A DNA stretch of 64,000 bases from Ectopseudomonas mendocina (GCF_007049795.1 NZ_SCFY01000004.1:62001-126000), one strand, 5' to 3'; shown: positions 27,106 to 37,109, numbered from the stretch's first letter. Notes: generated from the sequence alone by a model not told the origin. Translations and numbers: made by a program.

Positions 27106-27741
27106 ATGACTAACAAATACGCATTGATCGACCTAGAAAACATACAGCCCGCATCCCTGCAAAAACTCAAGAATGAGGGCTATCGACTCAAGGTGTTCGT
27201 GGGCGCCAACCAGTCGAAGATCAATGTCGAGTTAGCCGAAGAAATCCAACAATTTGGCGATAACGCCCAGTACATACGTCTGCACAATAGCGGCAAAAAC
27301 GCGCTCGACTTCCATATCGCCTTCTACCTCGGACAACTCGCCAGCAAGGAAACCGGATGCCAGTTTCTGGTCATATCCAAGGACACTGGCTACGATCCGC
27401 TGCTAAAACACATGCGCGACCTGGGAATCAAAGCAAACCGCAGCGCTGCCGCCGTAAACGCCGTTTCCACAACGACCCAAGCGACCCCACCCCAGAGCAG
27501 TGCCAGCAAAAAAGCACCTGCCCAGATGACCATGGCCGAACGAGTGACATTCGCCAGACACTATCTGCACAAGGCTGGCAAAGCCAAACCGGCAAAACGC
27601 AAGACTCTGGCCACCGCCCTGGCATCGGCCTTTCAAAAGAAACTCAGCGACCTCGTGATCGATGACCTGATCAATGAGCTCAGCAAACAAGGTGTCGTGA
27701 TCGACAACCAAGGCTCGATCACCTACAAGCTAAACGCCTAG
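27106..27741 (+). CDS. PIN-like domain protein (putative nuclease)
   Basis: The 211-residue protein starts with a NYN/PIN-like domain (residues 1-112): ALIDLENIQPASL supplies Asp9 and Glu11, NALDFHIAFYLGQL supplies Asp68, and VISKDTGYDPLLKHMRDLGIKA supplies Asp93 and Asp97, the usual acidic set of metal-dependent RNases. A Ser/Thr/Pro/Ala-rich linker (115-140) leads to a basic, helical C-terminal domain (140-211) that could bind nucleic acid. It sits between thiE and hemL; its codon use (AAA, ATA, CAA more frequent) is visibly less GC-rich than its neighbours, suggesting acquisition. Target unknown. Confidence 0.75.
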   Translation: MTNKYALIDLENIQPASLQKLKNEGYRLKVFVGANQSKINVELAEEIQQFGDNAQYIRLHNSGKNALDFHIAFYLGQLASKETGCQFLVISKDTGYDPLLKHMRDLGIKANRSAAAVNAVSTTTQATPPQSSASKKAPAQMTMAERVTFARHYLHKAGKAKPAKRKTLATALASAFQKKLSDLVIDDLINELSKQGVVIDNQGSITYKLNA

Positions 27742-27753
27742 AAGGAACCTGCC

Positions 27754-29043
27754 ATGTCCCGCTCCGAAATCCTCTTCGCCAACGCCCAGAAACACATCCC
27801 CGGCGGCGTCAACTCGCCGGTGCGCGCCTTCCGCAGCGTCGGCGGCACACCGCTGTTCTTCAAGCACGCCGAAGGCGCTTACGTGGTGGATGAAGACGAC
27901 AAGCGCTACGTCGACTATGTCGGTTCCTGGGGCCCGATGATCCTCGGCCACAGCCACCCGGACGTGCTCGACTCTGTGCGTCGCCAACTGGAGCACGGCC
28001 TGTCCTACGGCGCGCCGACCGCCCTGGAAACCGAAATGGCCGAGCTGGTGTGCGGTCTGGTGCCGTCGATGGAGATGGTACGCATGGTCAGCTCCGGTAC
28101 CGAGGCGACTATGAGCGCCATCCGCCTGGCCCGTGGTTACACCGGCCGCGACAGCATCATCAAGTTCGAGGGCTGCTACCACGGCCACTCCGACAGCCTG
28201 CTGGTCAAGGCCGGCTCCGGCGCCCTGACCCAGGGCGTGCCGAACTCCGCAGGCGTGCCGGCAGCCTTCGCCAAACACACCCTGACCCTGCCGTTCAACG
28301 ATATCGATGCCGTGGCCGAGTGCCTGGCACAGGTCGGCAAAGAAGTGGCGTGCATCATCGTCGAGCCAGTGGCCGGCAACATGAACTGCGTGCCGCCGGC
28401 GCCAGGCTTCCTCGAAGGCCTGCGCGAGCAGTGCGACAAGCATGGCGTGGTGCTGATATTCGACGAAGTGATGACCGGTTTCCGCGTCGCCCTCGGCGGC
28501 GCACAGGCTCACTACGGCGTCACCCCGGACCTGACCACCTTCGGCAAGATCATCGGCGGCGGCATGCCAGTAGGCTGCTTCGGCGGCAAGCGCGCGATCA
28601 TGGAATGCATCGCCCCGCTCGGCCCGGTCTACCAGGCCGGCACCCTGTCGGGTAACCCGCTGGCCATGGCCGCAGGCCTGACCACCCTCAAGCTGATCAG
28701 CCGTCCGGGCTTCCACAGCGAGCTGACCGACTACACCTCGCGCATGCTCGCCGGCCTGCAGGAACGCGCCGATGCTGCCGGCATCCCCTTCGTCACTACC
28801 CAGGCAGGCGCCATGTTCGGTCTGTACTTCAGTGGCGCGGACGACATCGTCACCTTCGCCGACGTGATGGCCAGCGACAGCGCACGCTTCAACCGCTTCT
28901 TCCACCTTATGCTGGATGGCGGCGTGTACCTGGCGCCGAGCGCCTTCGAAGCGGGCTTCACCTCCATCGCCCATGGCGACAAGGAGCTGGACATCACTTT
29001 CGCTGCCGCCGAGCGCGCCTTCGCCGAGCTAAAAAAAGCCTGA
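27754..29043 (+). CDS. hemL: Glutamate-1-semialdehyde 2,1-aminomutase
   Basis: HemL makes 5-aminolevulinate from glutamate-1-semialdehyde, the first dedicated haem precursor. The 429-residue class-III aminotransferase-fold protein has [13 protein letters not shown] at the N-terminus, [18 protein letters not shown] (residues ~118-135), [15 protein letters not shown], the cofactor aspartate in [10 protein letters not shown], and the PLP lysine in [14 protein letters not shown] (~266). AGAAGGAACCTGCC gives the ribosome site. Its stop overlaps the next ATG by one base. Confidence 0.97.
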   Translation: MSRSEILFANAQKHIPGGVNSPVRAFRSVGGTPLFFKHAEGAYVVDEDDKRYVDYVGSWGPMILGHSHPDVLDSVRRQLEHGLSYGAPTALETEMAELVCGLVPSMEMVRMVSSGTEATMSAIRLARGYTGRDSIIKFEGCYHGHSDSLLVKAGSGALTQGVPNSAGVPAAFAKHTLTLPFNDIDAVAECLAQVGKEVACIIVEPVAGNMNCVPPAPGFLEGLREQCDKHGVVLIFDEVMTGFRVALGGAQAHYGVTPDLTTFGKIIGGGMPVGCFGGKRAIMECIAPLGPVYQAGTLSGNPLAMAAGLTTLKLISRPGFHSELTDYTSRMLAGLQERADAAGIPFVTTQAGAMFGLYFSGADDIVTFADVMASDSARFNRFFHLMLDGGVYLAPSAFEAGFTSIAHGDKELDITFAAAERAFAELKKA

Positions 29044-29675
29044 TGCAGTACAGCACCGCCTTCAGTGATGCGTTGCTGGCACTGGCGTGCGCCGCCTGTG
29101 TCTGGCTGACCGGCCGGGCACGCGGGCGCTACGGCGAAGGCGATCAGCCGGCGCTGTTCTGCGCGCTGCTCGGTTTTCTGCTGCCGGCTGCCGCGGCAAG
29201 CATCGGCGTGATTCGCTACGGCTTCGACCCAAGCTGGCAGCCCGCACACCTGTGGCTCTCGCAGGCCAGCAGCTTTCTCGGCCTGCCCCTGCTCGGTGCC
29301 GCGGCATTGGCGCTAGGTCGCGGCTGGGCCTGGAGCCGACCGAACTGGGGGCGCATCCTGCTCGGGCTGTGCGCCTTCTTCGAGCTGTTCCGCCAACTTG
29401 GTTATATGGAGGACTACCGCCTGGCGCTGAATCTGGCCACGCTGGTGCTGATCCTCTATGCCGGCGCAGTCCAATGGCCGCGCCGCGCGCCGGCAATCAG
29501 CGCAGCCGTGGTCGTGGGCCTGTTCCTGCTGGCCGGCGTGGCGGTCGGTACCGAGGGTGTGATCGGTCCGCTACGCCGCATTGACCTGTTCCATGTGCTG
29601 TTGGCGCCAGCCTATCCGCTGCTAGCCTGGCTACTGCTGAGCTTGCCTGGAAGCGCGAAACGACAGACCGGGTAA
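29043..29675 (+). CDS. Polytopic membrane protein of unknown function
   Basis: A 210-residue protein with about six hydrophobic segments (near residues 7-22, 38-60, 75-95, 105-120, 130-150, 160-180 and a last one at 185-205), short polar loops and no recognisable motif. It is translationally coupled to hemL by a TGATG overlap. I know of conserved hypothetical proteins at this position in Pseudomonas, without assigned function. A role linked to haem synthesis is only suggested by position. Confidence 0.75.
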   Translation: MQYSTAFSDALLALACAACVWLTGRARGRYGEGDQPALFCALLGFLLPAAAASIGVIRYGFDPSWQPAHLWLSQASSFLGLPLLGAAALALGRGWAWSRPNWGRILLGLCAFFELFRQLGYMEDYRLALNLATLVLILYAGAVQWPRRAPAISAAVVVGLFLLAGVAVGTEGVIGPLRRIDLFHVLLAPAYPLLAWLLLSLPGSAKRQTG

Positions 29676-29781
29676 AGCCTTTGTAACACCCCCCCGGTTT
29701 ATTCCATAATGCGACGGTCGGCACGTTTTGCGCCGACCGGGCACGTCACCCGCCCTGAATTGCCGAGGTCCCGTTATCCAG

Positions 29782-30330
29782 ATGAACCGCACCGGCCGCA
29801 CCCTGTCCCTGGGCTGCCTGTTGCTTTTCCTCCCGCTGTTTGCGTTTGCAGGCGGCAATTCCCTGCTGATCCCCGCTAGCGGCAGCTGTGCCCTGAACGC
29901 CTCCCCCGAAGAGATGCCTGACGCCCTGGCCAGCTGCCAGGAGATGGCGCGCGCCGGCAACATGCAGGCGGCCTATGAGCTGGGTGAGTACTACTACGAC
30001 GGCAAACGCACCCCACGTGATCTCAAGCAGGCCCTGACCTGGTTCGAACGCGCCTCGCTGCAGGGCCACGCCGAAGCACAGTTGCGCCTGGGCACCATGT
30101 TCTTCCGTGGCGAAGGCGTACCGGCCAACAACGTGCAGGCCTACATCGTGTTGAAGATGGCATCGGTCAACGGCTCGGACGAAGCCATGGACAGCGCCGA
30201 CCTGGTGTCGGCACAGATGCGTCGCGATGAACTGGAAATCGCCAGCCAGGTGCTGGGGCAGATCTTCCGCAGCTATCTGCTGGAGCTGCAGACCGCCGAA
30301 GGTCGATCGCCCTTCTCGCCGCTGCCTTAA
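29782..30330 (+). CDS. Exported Sel1-repeat protein
   Basis: The 182-residue protein has a signal peptide (MNRTGRTLSLGCLLLFLPLFAFA, cleavage near 23) and then Sel1-like repeats: MQAAYELGEYYYDGKRTPRDLKQALTWFERAS (residues ~57-90) and AEAQLRLGTMFFRGEGVPANNVQAYIVLKMAS (~93-124), followed by a helical tail. Sel1 repeats are helical scaffolds for protein-protein contacts, here in the periplasm; the partner is unknown. The ATG at 29782 is chosen because it opens the signal peptide. Confidence 0.85.
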   Translation: MNRTGRTLSLGCLLLFLPLFAFAGGNSLLIPASGSCALNASPEEMPDALASCQEMARAGNMQAAYELGEYYYDGKRTPRDLKQALTWFERASLQGHAEAQLRLGTMFFRGEGVPANNVQAYIVLKMASVNGSDEAMDSADLVSAQMRRDELEIASQVLGQIFRSYLLELQTAEGRSPFSPLP

Positions 30331-30368
30331 AAACACTGGTGCGCGCGGCGCCCCCTACGACTCTGAGC

Positions 30369-30692
30369 TTATTTGTCCGGCATCGGCATGGGGAATGGCA
30401 TGACGTTGCCGCCGCCCTTGGCTTCGCTGATCTTCGCCGTGCCCAGACGCTCTACCTCGTCGATGCGGATGATCGCGTGCATCGGTACGAAGCTGCGCAC
30501 CACACCCTCGAACTGCGCCTTGAGCTTCTCCTCGCTGGGGTCGACCACCAGTTGGCTGCGCTCGCCGAAGACGAACTCCTCCACTTCCAGAAAGCCCCAC
30601 AGATCGCTCTGATAGATCTGCTTGGCGTACATCTCGTACACCTGGCCCTGGTTGAGAAAAATCACCTTGTAGATGGGATCGCGCTTGCTCAT
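30369..30692 (-). CDS. DUF1820 family protein
   Basis: The 107-residue cytoplasmic protein (MSKRDPIYKVIFLNQGQVYEMYAKQI...) matches the DUF1820 family: an N-terminal beta-rich part with YEMYAKQIYQSDLWGFLEVEEFVFGE, a RSFVPMHAIIRIDEV core and a tail rich in Pro/Met/Gly. Function unknown. It is a single gene transcribed leftward, convergent with the Sel1 gene. Confidence 0.85.
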   Translation of the reverse strand: MSKRDPIYKVIFLNQGQVYEMYAKQIYQSDLWGFLEVEEFVFGERSQLVVDPSEEKLKAQFEGVVRSFVPMHAIIRIDEVERLGTAKISEAKGGGNVMPFPMPMPDK

Positions 30693-30747
30693 GAAGACTC
30701 GAAGTCAGGAAAAACGGGGCGCGCAGAATAGCACAGCGCCGCATGCG

Positions 30748-30770
30748 TAGCCCGGATGCAATCCGGGCTA
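30748..30770. repeat. Dispersed hairpin repeat
   Basis: TAGCCCGGAT-GCA-ATCCGGGCTA is a perfect 10-bp stem with a three-base loop. This word is a frequent intergenic repeat in Pseudomonas and other proteobacteria. It lies between the DUF1820 start and the miaB promoter. Confidence 0.7.
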
Positions 30771-30784
30771 TAGGAACTGAGCGG

Positions 30785-30813
30785 TAGCATCCCCCCCGGC
30801 ACACGCCTATAAT
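30785..30813 (+). promoter_or_regulatory. Probable sigma-70 promoter of miaB
   Basis: A perfect TATAAT (30808-30813) lies 35 bases before the miaB ATG at 30848. The corresponding -35 position (TAGCAT, 30785-30790) is poor, so activity may depend on other features. The leader also contains a T-run (CATTTTTTAACC). Confidence 0.5.
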
Positions 30814-30847
30814 ACGCGGTCATTTTTTAACCACCTCAGACAGTGCC

Positions 30848-32191
30848 ATGACCAAGAAGCTCTATATCGAAACCCACGGTTGCCAGATGAACGAGTACGA
30901 CAGCTCGCGCATGGTCGACCTGCTGGGCGAGCATCAGGCCCTGGAGGTCACGGAAAAACCCGAAGAAGCCGACGTGATCCTGCTCAATACCTGCTCGATC
31001 CGTGAGAAGGCGCAGGACAAGGTGTTCTCCCAGCTCGGCCGCTGGCGCGAGCTGAAGCAGGCCAACCCGGACCTGGTGATCGGTGTCGGCGGCTGCGTGG
31101 CCAGCCAGGAAGGCGCGGCGATCCGCGACCGCGCGCCCTATGTCGACGTGGTATTCGGCCCGCAGACTCTGCATCGCCTGCCGGAAATGATCGACGCCGC
31201 GCGCGTAACCAAGACCGCCCAGATGGACATCAGCTTCCCCGAAATCGAGAAATTCGACCGCCTGCCCGAGCCGCGCGTCGACGGCCCTAGCGCCTTCGTC
31301 TCGGTGATGGAAGGCTGCAGCAAGTACTGCACCTTCTGCGTAGTGCCCTACACCCGCGGCGAGGAAGTCAGCCGTCCACTGGTCGACGTGTTGATGGAAA
31401 TCACCTCCCTGACCGAGAAGGGCGTGAAGGAAATCACCCTGCTCGGGCAGAACGTCAACGGCTATCGCGGGGAAGCCCCGGACGGCCATATCGCCGACTT
31501 CGCCGAACTGCTGCATGCCGTGGCGGCCCTCGATGGCGTCGAGCGCATTCGCTACACCACCAGCCACCCGCTGGAGTTCTCCGACGCGATCATCCAGGCC
31601 CACGCCGAGATCCCGCAGCTGGTCAAATACCTGCACCTGCCGGTGCAGTCCGGCTCCGACCGCATCCTCGCGGCGATGAAGCGCAACCACACCGCGCTGG
31701 AATACAAGTCGCGCATCCGCAAACTGCGTGCAGCGGTTCCGGACATCCTGATCAGCTCGGACTTCATCGTCGGTTTCCCCGGCGAGACCGAGAAGGATTT
31801 CGAGCAGACCATGAAGCTGATCGAGGACGTCGGCTTCGACTTCTCCTTCTCCTTCATCTACAGCTCGCGCCCCGGCACCCCGGCCGCCGACCTGGTCGAC
31901 GACACCCCGGACGAGGTGAAGAAACAGCGCCTGGCCCTGCTGCAGCACCGCATCAACCAGAACGGCTTCGAGAACAGCCGGCGCATGGTCGGCACTGTGC
32001 AACGCATCCTGGTCAGCGATTACTCGAAGAAGGACCCGGGCATGCTCCAGGGCCGCACCGAGCAGAACCGCATCGTCAACTTCCGCTGCGATAACCCGCG
32101 CCTGATCGGCCAGTTCGTCGACGTGCACATCGACGACGCCCTGCCGCACTCGCTGCGCGGCACCCTGCTCGATACCGAGCCCCTCCACTAG
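30848..32191 (+). CDS. miaB: tRNA-2-methylthio-N6-dimethylallyladenosine synthase
   Basis: MiaB is a radical-SAM enzyme that adds a methylthio group to i6A37 of tRNAs reading UNN codons. The 447-residue protein has three N-terminal cluster cysteines ([10 protein letters not shown] ~11, NTCSIREKA ~48, GGCVASQ ~82), the radical-SAM motif [17 protein letters not shown] (~155-171) and a C-terminal TRAM domain. A hairpin with a 10-bp stem follows its stop. Confidence 0.97.
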   Translation: MTKKLYIETHGCQMNEYDSSRMVDLLGEHQALEVTEKPEEADVILLNTCSIREKAQDKVFSQLGRWRELKQANPDLVIGVGGCVASQEGAAIRDRAPYVDVVFGPQTLHRLPEMIDAARVTKTAQMDISFPEIEKFDRLPEPRVDGPSAFVSVMEGCSKYCTFCVVPYTRGEEVSRPLVDVLMEITSLTEKGVKEITLLGQNVNGYRGEAPDGHIADFAELLHAVAALDGVERIRYTTSHPLEFSDAIIQAHAEIPQLVKYLHLPVQSGSDRILAAMKRNHTALEYKSRIRKLRAAVPDILISSDFIVGFPGETEKDFEQTMKLIEDVGFDFSFSFIYSSRPGTPAADLVDDTPDEVKKQRLALLQHRINQNGFENSRRMVGTVQRILVSDYSKKDPGMLQGRTEQNRIVNFRCDNPRLIGQFVDVHIDDALPHSLRGTLLDTEPLH

Positions 32192-32199
32192 AAGACGCA

Positions 32200-32227
32200 G
32201 CCGCCGACACTTTGCGTTGTCGGCGGC
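32200..32227 (+). terminator. Hairpin between miaB and ybeZ
   Basis: A 10-bp perfect stem (GCCGCCGACA at 32200-32209 with TGTCGGCGGC at 32218-32227) starts nine bases after miaB. No U tract follows, so it may attenuate, protect or process the message rather than fully terminate it. Confidence 0.5.
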
Positions 32228-32279
32228 CAGCGTTATGCTGCCGTTCCATACCTAGCCAAGTGACGATCACTCCATCACC

Positions 32280-33272
32280 TTGAACGCCTCTCTAGAACCT
32301 CATCGCTTCACCCTCGAACCCTTCGAGGCCCGCCGTTTCGCCAACCTCTGCGGCCAGTTCGACGAGCACCTGCGCCTGATCGAAGAGCGCCTTGGTCTGG
32401 AAATCCGCAACCGTGGCAACCAGTTCGAAATGCTTGGCAGCGCCGACAAGACCCAGGCCGCCGAGCAACTGCTGCGCAAGCTGTACCGCGAAACCAAAGC
32501 CACCGAGCTGTCGCCCGACCTGGTACATTTGTACCTGCAGGAGTCCGGCGTCGAGGAACTGGTCAACCCCAGCAACCTTCCGCAGGTGACGTTGCGCACC
32601 AAAAAGGGCGTGATCAAGCCGCGCGGCGCCAACCAGCAGCGCTACGTCAAGGCGATCCTCGACAACGACATCAACTTCGGCATCGGCCCGGCCGGTACTG
32701 GCAAGACCTACCTGGCCGTGGCCTGCGCGGTGGACGCGCTGGAACGCGAGCAGGTACGACGCATCCTGCTGGTGCGCCCGGCGGTCGAGGCCGGCGAGAA
32801 GCTCGGTTTCCTGCCCGGTGACCTGGCACAGAAGATCGACCCCTACCTGCGCCCCCTGTACGACGCGCTATACGAGATGCTCGGCTTCGAATACGTGGCC
32901 AAGCTGATCGAGAAGCAGGTGATCGAGATCGCGCCGCTGGCCTACATGCGCGGCCGCACGCTTAACAACAGCTTCATCATTCTCGACGAAAGTCAGAACA
33001 CCACCGTCGAGCAGATGAAGATGTTCCTCACCCGTATCGGTTTCGGCTCCACCGCCGTGATCACCGGCGACATCACCCAGGTCGACCTGCCGCGTGGAAC
33101 CAAGAGCGGCCTGGCCCACGTCATCGAGGTACTGCGTGACGTGCCCGGCATCAGCTTCACCCACTTCAAGCCCAAAGACGTGGTGCGCCACCCATTGGTG
33201 CAACGCATCGTCGAAGCCTACGAGCGCCACGACGCACGCCTGAACGGCAAGGGCGACGACCACGATGCTTGA
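32280..33272 (+). CDS. ybeZ: PhoH-like ATPase YbeZ
   Basis: The 330-residue PhoH-family protein has an N-terminal domain (1-110), Walker [14 protein letters not shown] (~140-152) and Walker [13 protein letters not shown] (~232-243). YbeZ is a partner of the RNase YbeY in RNA metabolism, and the two genes overlap by eight bases here. The start is an unusual TTG at 32280 with no evident Shine-Dalgarno; no in-frame ATG lies near, and the N-terminal sequence [16 protein letters not shown] is the conserved beginning. Confidence 0.93.
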   Translation: MNASLEPHRFTLEPFEARRFANLCGQFDEHLRLIEERLGLEIRNRGNQFEMLGSADKTQAAEQLLRKLYRETKATELSPDLVHLYLQESGVEELVNPSNLPQVTLRTKKGVIKPRGANQQRYVKAILDNDINFGIGPAGTGKTYLAVACAVDALEREQVRRILLVRPAVEAGEKLGFLPGDLAQKIDPYLRPLYDALYEMLGFEYVAKLIEKQVIEIAPLAYMRGRTLNNSFIILDESQNTTVEQMKMFLTRIGFGSTAVITGDITQVDLPRGTKSGLAHVIEVLRDVPGISFTHFKPKDVVRHPLVQRIVEAYERHDARLNGKGDDHDA

Positions 33273-33744
33273 ACTGGACCTGCAACTGGCCACTTACGGC
33301 CAGCACCCGGACGAGGCGCAACTGCGCCGCTGGTGCGAGCTGGCCCTGCGCCAACGCACGGCCGATTCGGAGCTGACCATCCGCCTGGTCGACGAGGCCG
33401 AAGGTCGCGAGCTGAACCACACCTGGCGGCACAAGGACTACGCCACCAACGTCCTGTCCTTCCCTGCCGAGATTCCCGATGGGATTCTCGACATCCCGCT
33501 GCTGGGCGACCTGGTGATCTGCGTGCCAGTGGTCGAGCGCGAAGCGGCCGAGCAAGGCAAGGCGCTGGAGGCGCACTGGGCGCACCTGGTGATCCACGGC
33601 TGCCTGCACCTGCTGGGCTATGACCACATCAAGGAAGACGAAGCCCTCGAGATGGAAGATCTGGAACGACAATTGCTCGCCGAATTGGGTCATCCCGACC
33701 CGTATGCCGGTGACGAATCTCCTAATGAAAAGGACCCCGAGTAA
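33265..33744 (+). CDS. ybeY: Endoribonuclease YbeY
   Basis: YbeY is a zinc metalloendoribonuclease needed for 16S rRNA 3' maturation and late ribosome quality control. The 159-residue protein carries the zinc motif [15 protein letters not shown] (about residues 109-123) with the three histidines, and the conserved core [17 protein letters not shown]. It overlaps ybeZ and is followed six bases after its stop by the corC gene, a conserved operon order ahead of lnt. Confidence 0.96.
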   Translation: MLELDLQLATYGQHPDEAQLRRWCELALRQRTADSELTIRLVDEAEGRELNHTWRHKDYATNVLSFPAEIPDGILDIPLLGDLVICVPVVEREAAEQGKALEAHWAHLVIHGCLHLLGYDHIKEDEALEMEDLERQLLAELGHPDPYAGDESPNEKDPE

Positions 33745-33750
33745 AACGCC

Positions 33751-34590
33751 ATGAGCGAAGACCGATCGAGCAACGAGCAGAAGTCCTGGTTCAACAAGCT
33801 GACCCAGGCTTTTGCTCATGAGCCGAGAAACCGCCAGGAACTGCTGGAAGTCCTGCGCGAAGCCCACCAGAACAAGCTGCTCGACAGCGAAGCACTGGCC
33901 ATCGTCGAAGGCGCCATTCAGGTCGCCGACCTGCAGGTACGCGACATCATGGTGCCGCGCTCGCAAGTGATCAGCATCAAGGCCAGCCAGACGCCCCGCG
34001 AGTTCCTGCCCGCCATCATCGATGCCGCGCACTCGCGCTATCCGGTAGTCGGCGAGAGCCTCGACGACGTGATCGGCATCCTCCTGGCCAAGGATCTGCT
34101 GCCGCTGATCCTGCAGGGCGAACAGCCCAACTTCAACATCAAGGACCTGCTGCGCCCGGCCACCTTCGTGCCCGAGTCCAAGCGCTTGAACGTGCTGCTG
34201 CGTGAGTTCCGCGCCAACCACAACCACATGGCCGTGGTCATCGATGAATACGGCGGCGTCGCCGGCCTGGTGACCATCGAGGACGTGCTCGAGCAGATCG
34301 TCGGCGACATCGAGGATGAGCACGATGTCGAGGAAGACGGCTACATCAAGCCGCTGCCCTCCGGCGACTACCTGATCAAGGCGCTGACCCCCATCGACAG
34401 TTTCAACGAAACCTTCGACAGCGAGTTCTCCGACGACGAGTACGACACCGTCGGTGGTCTGGTGATGAGCGCCTTTGGCCACCTGCCCAAGCGCAATGAA
34501 GTCACCGAGATCGGTGAATTCCGCTTCCGCGTGCTCAACGCCGACAGCCGCCGCATCCATCTACTGCGCCTGACGCCGGTTAGCCGCTGA
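33751..34590 (+). CDS. corC: CBS-domain transporter-associated protein, CorC/YbeX
   Basis: The 279-residue cytoplasmic protein has two CBS domains (residues ~65-190; for example DIMVPRSQVISIKASQTPREFL and VVIDEYGGVAGLVTIEDVLEQIVGDIEDEHD) and a C-terminal CorC_HlyC domain (~195-279). YbeX is linked to magnesium/cobalt efflux and more recently to ribosome metabolism, which fits its place behind ybeZ-ybeY. There are no membrane segments. A GC hairpin (CCGCCC/GGGCGG near 34598-34620) follows. Confidence 0.93.
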   Translation: MSEDRSSNEQKSWFNKLTQAFAHEPRNRQELLEVLREAHQNKLLDSEALAIVEGAIQVADLQVRDIMVPRSQVISIKASQTPREFLPAIIDAAHSRYPVVGESLDDVIGILLAKDLLPLILQGEQPNFNIKDLLRPATFVPESKRLNVLLREFRANHNHMAVVIDEYGGVAGLVTIEDVLEQIVGDIEDEHDVEEDGYIKPLPSGDYLIKALTPIDSFNETFDSEFSDDEYDTVGGLVMSAFGHLPKRNEVTEIGEFRFRVLNADSRRIHLLRLTPVSR

Positions 34591-34682
34591 GTCTCAGCCG
34601 CCCTTGCCCAGCGAGGGCGGCCGCTTCCCCCTGCGCCATTTCCGCTCTACCCTTGCGCCACCCTGATTCCAAGGATCTAACC

Positions 34683-36206
34683 ATGCTGCAATGGATCACT
34701 CGTCCAGGCTGGCCCGGCCACCTGCTTGCCTGCGGCGCAGGCGCCCTCACCACCCTGGCGCTCGCCCCTTTCGATCTCTGGCCATTGGCCGTGCTGTCCA
34801 TTGCCCTGTTCTATTTCGGCTTGCGCCATCTACGCCCCGGCCAGGCAGCGCTGCGCGGCTGGAGCTACGGCTTTGGTCTGTTCGCCGCCGGCACCAGTTG
34901 GGTGTATGTCAGCATCCATGACTATGGCGCGGCATCACCAGCACTCGCGGGCTTTCTCACCCTGGGTTTCGTCGCCGGCCTGGGCCTGCTCTTCGCCCTG
35001 ACGGCCGTCCTCTGGGCGCGCTGGATACGCCGCAACGAAGCGCCACTGGCCGACGCCCTGGCATTCGCCGCACTATGGGTCGCCCAGGAAGTGTTTCGCA
35101 GCTGGTTCCTCACCGGCTTCCCCTGGCTCTACGCCGGCTACAGCCAACTCGAAGGACCGCTGGCCGGCCTGGTGCCAATTGGCGGAGTCTGGCTGTCGTC
35201 CTTCGTCATCGCCCTGTCGGCCGCGCTGATCATCAACCTGGAGCAACTGCGCAAGCACAAACCGCGCTACCTCTGCGCCCTGCTCCTGCTGTTGAGCCCG
35301 TGGCTCGCAGGCCTGGCACTGAAAGACCACAACTGGACCCGCGCCGCCGGCGACAGCCTGACCGTCGCCGCCGTGCAAGGCAACGTCGAGCAGAACATGA
35401 AATGGGACCCGGCCCAGCTCAACGCGCAGCTCGCCCTGTACCGCGACCTCAGCTTCAGCGCCAAGCAGGTCGACATACTGGTCTGGCCGGAAACGGCGAT
35501 ACCGGTACTCAAGGATATGGCGCAAGGCTATATCGGCGTGATGGATCGCTTCGCCCGTGACCGCAACAGTGCGCTGATCACCGGCGTACCGGTACGGCAG
35601 TCCAACGAGCGCGGGGAGATTCGCTATTACAACGCGATCACCAGTTTCGGCGAAGGCCAGGGCACCTACCTCAAGCAGAAGCTGGTGCCGTTTGGTGAAT
35701 ACGTGCCCCTGCAAGACCTGCTGCGCGGCTTGATCGCCTTCTTCGACCTGCCGATGTCCGACTTCGCCCGCGGCCCGAGTGACCAATCACTGCTGCTGGC
35801 CAAGGGGCATCGCGTCGCGCCTTTCATCTGCTACGAAGTGGTCTACCCGGAGTTCGCGGCGGCACTTGCGGCGGACAGCGACATCCTGCTGACGGTAAGC
35901 AACGACGCCTGGTTCGGCACCTCCATCGGCCCGCTACAGCACCTGCAGATGGCACAGATGCGTGCACTGGAGGCCGGGCGCTGGATGATCCGCGCGACCA
36001 ACAACGGCATGACGGTGATTATCGATCCACAAGGGCGCATCCAGTTCGGCTTGCCGCAGTTCGAACGCGGCGTGCTCTACGGCGAAGTGGTGCCCATGCA
36101 GGGGCTCACGCCCTACCTGCAATGGCGCATCTGGCCACTGGCGATTCTCTGCGCCCTGTTGCTGGGTTGGGCCCTGCTGGCCAGCCGCATGGCCAAGACG
36201 CTGTAG
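34683..36206 (+). CDS. lnt: Apolipoprotein N-acyltransferase
   Basis: Lnt adds the third acyl chain to lipoproteins in the inner membrane. The 507-residue protein has about six N-terminal membrane helices (1-195), a periplasmic nitrilase domain (~215-470) and a final helix (~480-500). The catalytic triad is visible: Glu in VWPETAIP (~274), Lys in YLKQKLVPFGEY (~337) and Cys in PFICYEVVYPE (~388). AAGGATCTAACC sets the ATG at 34683. Confidence 0.96.
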   Translation: MLQWITRPGWPGHLLACGAGALTTLALAPFDLWPLAVLSIALFYFGLRHLRPGQAALRGWSYGFGLFAAGTSWVYVSIHDYGAASPALAGFLTLGFVAGLGLLFALTAVLWARWIRRNEAPLADALAFAALWVAQEVFRSWFLTGFPWLYAGYSQLEGPLAGLVPIGGVWLSSFVIALSAALIINLEQLRKHKPRYLCALLLLLSPWLAGLALKDHNWTRAAGDSLTVAAVQGNVEQNMKWDPAQLNAQLALYRDLSFSAKQVDILVWPETAIPVLKDMAQGYIGVMDRFARDRNSALITGVPVRQSNERGEIRYYNAITSFGEGQGTYLKQKLVPFGEYVPLQDLLRGLIAFFDLPMSDFARGPSDQSLLLAKGHRVAPFICYEVVYPEFAAALAADSDILLTVSNDAWFGTSIGPLQHLQMAQMRALEAGRWMIRATNNGMTVIIDPQGRIQFGLPQFERGVLYGEVVPMQGLTPYLQWRIWPLAILCALLLGWALLASRMAKTL

Positions 36207-36249
36207 TGCGGTCTCGCGAGCGAAGCGAGCAGCCCGCCAGCCCTCGGAG

Positions 36250-36285
36250 TGTAGAACCCGCAGGCGTACTGCCTGCGGCGAGTAA
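36250..36285. terminator. Hairpins between convergent lnt and ydcF-like genes
   Basis: CCCGCAGGCG-TACTG-CCTGCGG-type sequence at 36257-36279 forms a strong hairpin in the 82-bp gap between two convergent stops. A weaker CTCGCGAGCGAAGCGAG hairpin precedes it. Bidirectional termination is likely, although U tracts are short. Confidence 0.45.
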
Positions 36286-36288
36286 GCC

Positions 36289-37059
36289 CTACTGCTTACC
36301 GTAGACAATGGGATACGCCAACAACCCGATGGCCTCGTTGAGCAGCTGACTGCTCTGCCAGATAGCCCTCGACTCCGGTAGCCAGCCACCCAGCGGGCGC
36401 TCGTAACCCGCACTGAGATAGCCCATCGGCGCGGTGATCACCTCGAAGCCGGCCTGCTCGAAACTCCAGCGTGCACGCTGCATATGCCAGGCCTGGGTGA
36501 CCAGCACCACGCGCCGCACGCCCTGGGGCTGCAACAATTCAGCGCTGCGCACGGCATTCTCCCAGGTGGTGCGGCTTTGCTCCTCCAGCCAGCGAATCTC
36601 CAGCCCGTAGTCGAGGCGCATGGCATCGGCCATCAACGCTGCCTCACTGGGCAGCTGGCCGTAGTGCAGGCCGCCAGTGGCAGCAAGTGGCAGGCCGGAG
36701 GCACGCGCCAGGCGCGCGGCGTAGCGCAGACGTTCCAATGCCATCAGCCCAGGCTGATCGGTACGTCCCCAGCCCGGATCATTCTGCTCGCGCCCGGCAC
36801 CGAGAATCACGATGGCGTCGGCACGCTGCGCCAGCGTCGCCCACTGCGCCTGCTCCAGCACCGGCTCACGCTCCAACCAGGCAGCACTCCACTGCGTCAC
36901 CGCAGGCAGGCTCATCAACCACAGCCCACCGAAACCCACGGCAAAGCAGGCAAACGCGAGCCGGGGAAAGCGGCGACGCAGCCACCAGCCCAGCGCGATC
37001 AGCAGGAGAAGAACGCCTGGCGGCATCAACAGTTGTTTAAGGATGAAGCGAATCGGCAT
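36289..37059 (-). CDS. YdcF/ElyC-family DUF218 membrane protein
   Basis: The 256-residue protein has two N-terminal membrane helices (~12-30 and 33-55) and a DUF218 domain (~80-245) with ADAIVILGAGREQNDPGWGRTD, ARASGLPLAATGGLHYG, LEEQSRTTWENA and VVLVTQAWHMQRARWSFEQAG. ElyC/SanA relatives affect envelope and peptidoglycan precursor metabolism. It is convergent with lnt and is transcribed with the zinc-ribbon gene upstream only 50 bases away. Confidence 0.88.
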   Translation of the reverse strand: MPIRFILKQLLMPPGVLLLLIALGWWLRRRFPRLAFACFAVGFGGLWLMSLPAVTQWSAAWLEREPVLEQAQWATLAQRADAIVILGAGREQNDPGWGRTDQPGLMALERLRYAARLARASGLPLAATGGLHYGQLPSEAALMADAMRLDYGLEIRWLEEQSRTTWENAVRSAELLQPQGVRRVVLVTQAWHMQRARWSFEQAGFEVITAPMGYLSAGYERPLGGWLPESRAIWQSSQLLNEAIGLLAYPIVYGKQ

Positions 37060-37109
37060 CAGGCACCTCCGGGGCGCCCAAGCCTAGCAGGTTGGTTTTC
37101 AACTAGCCG

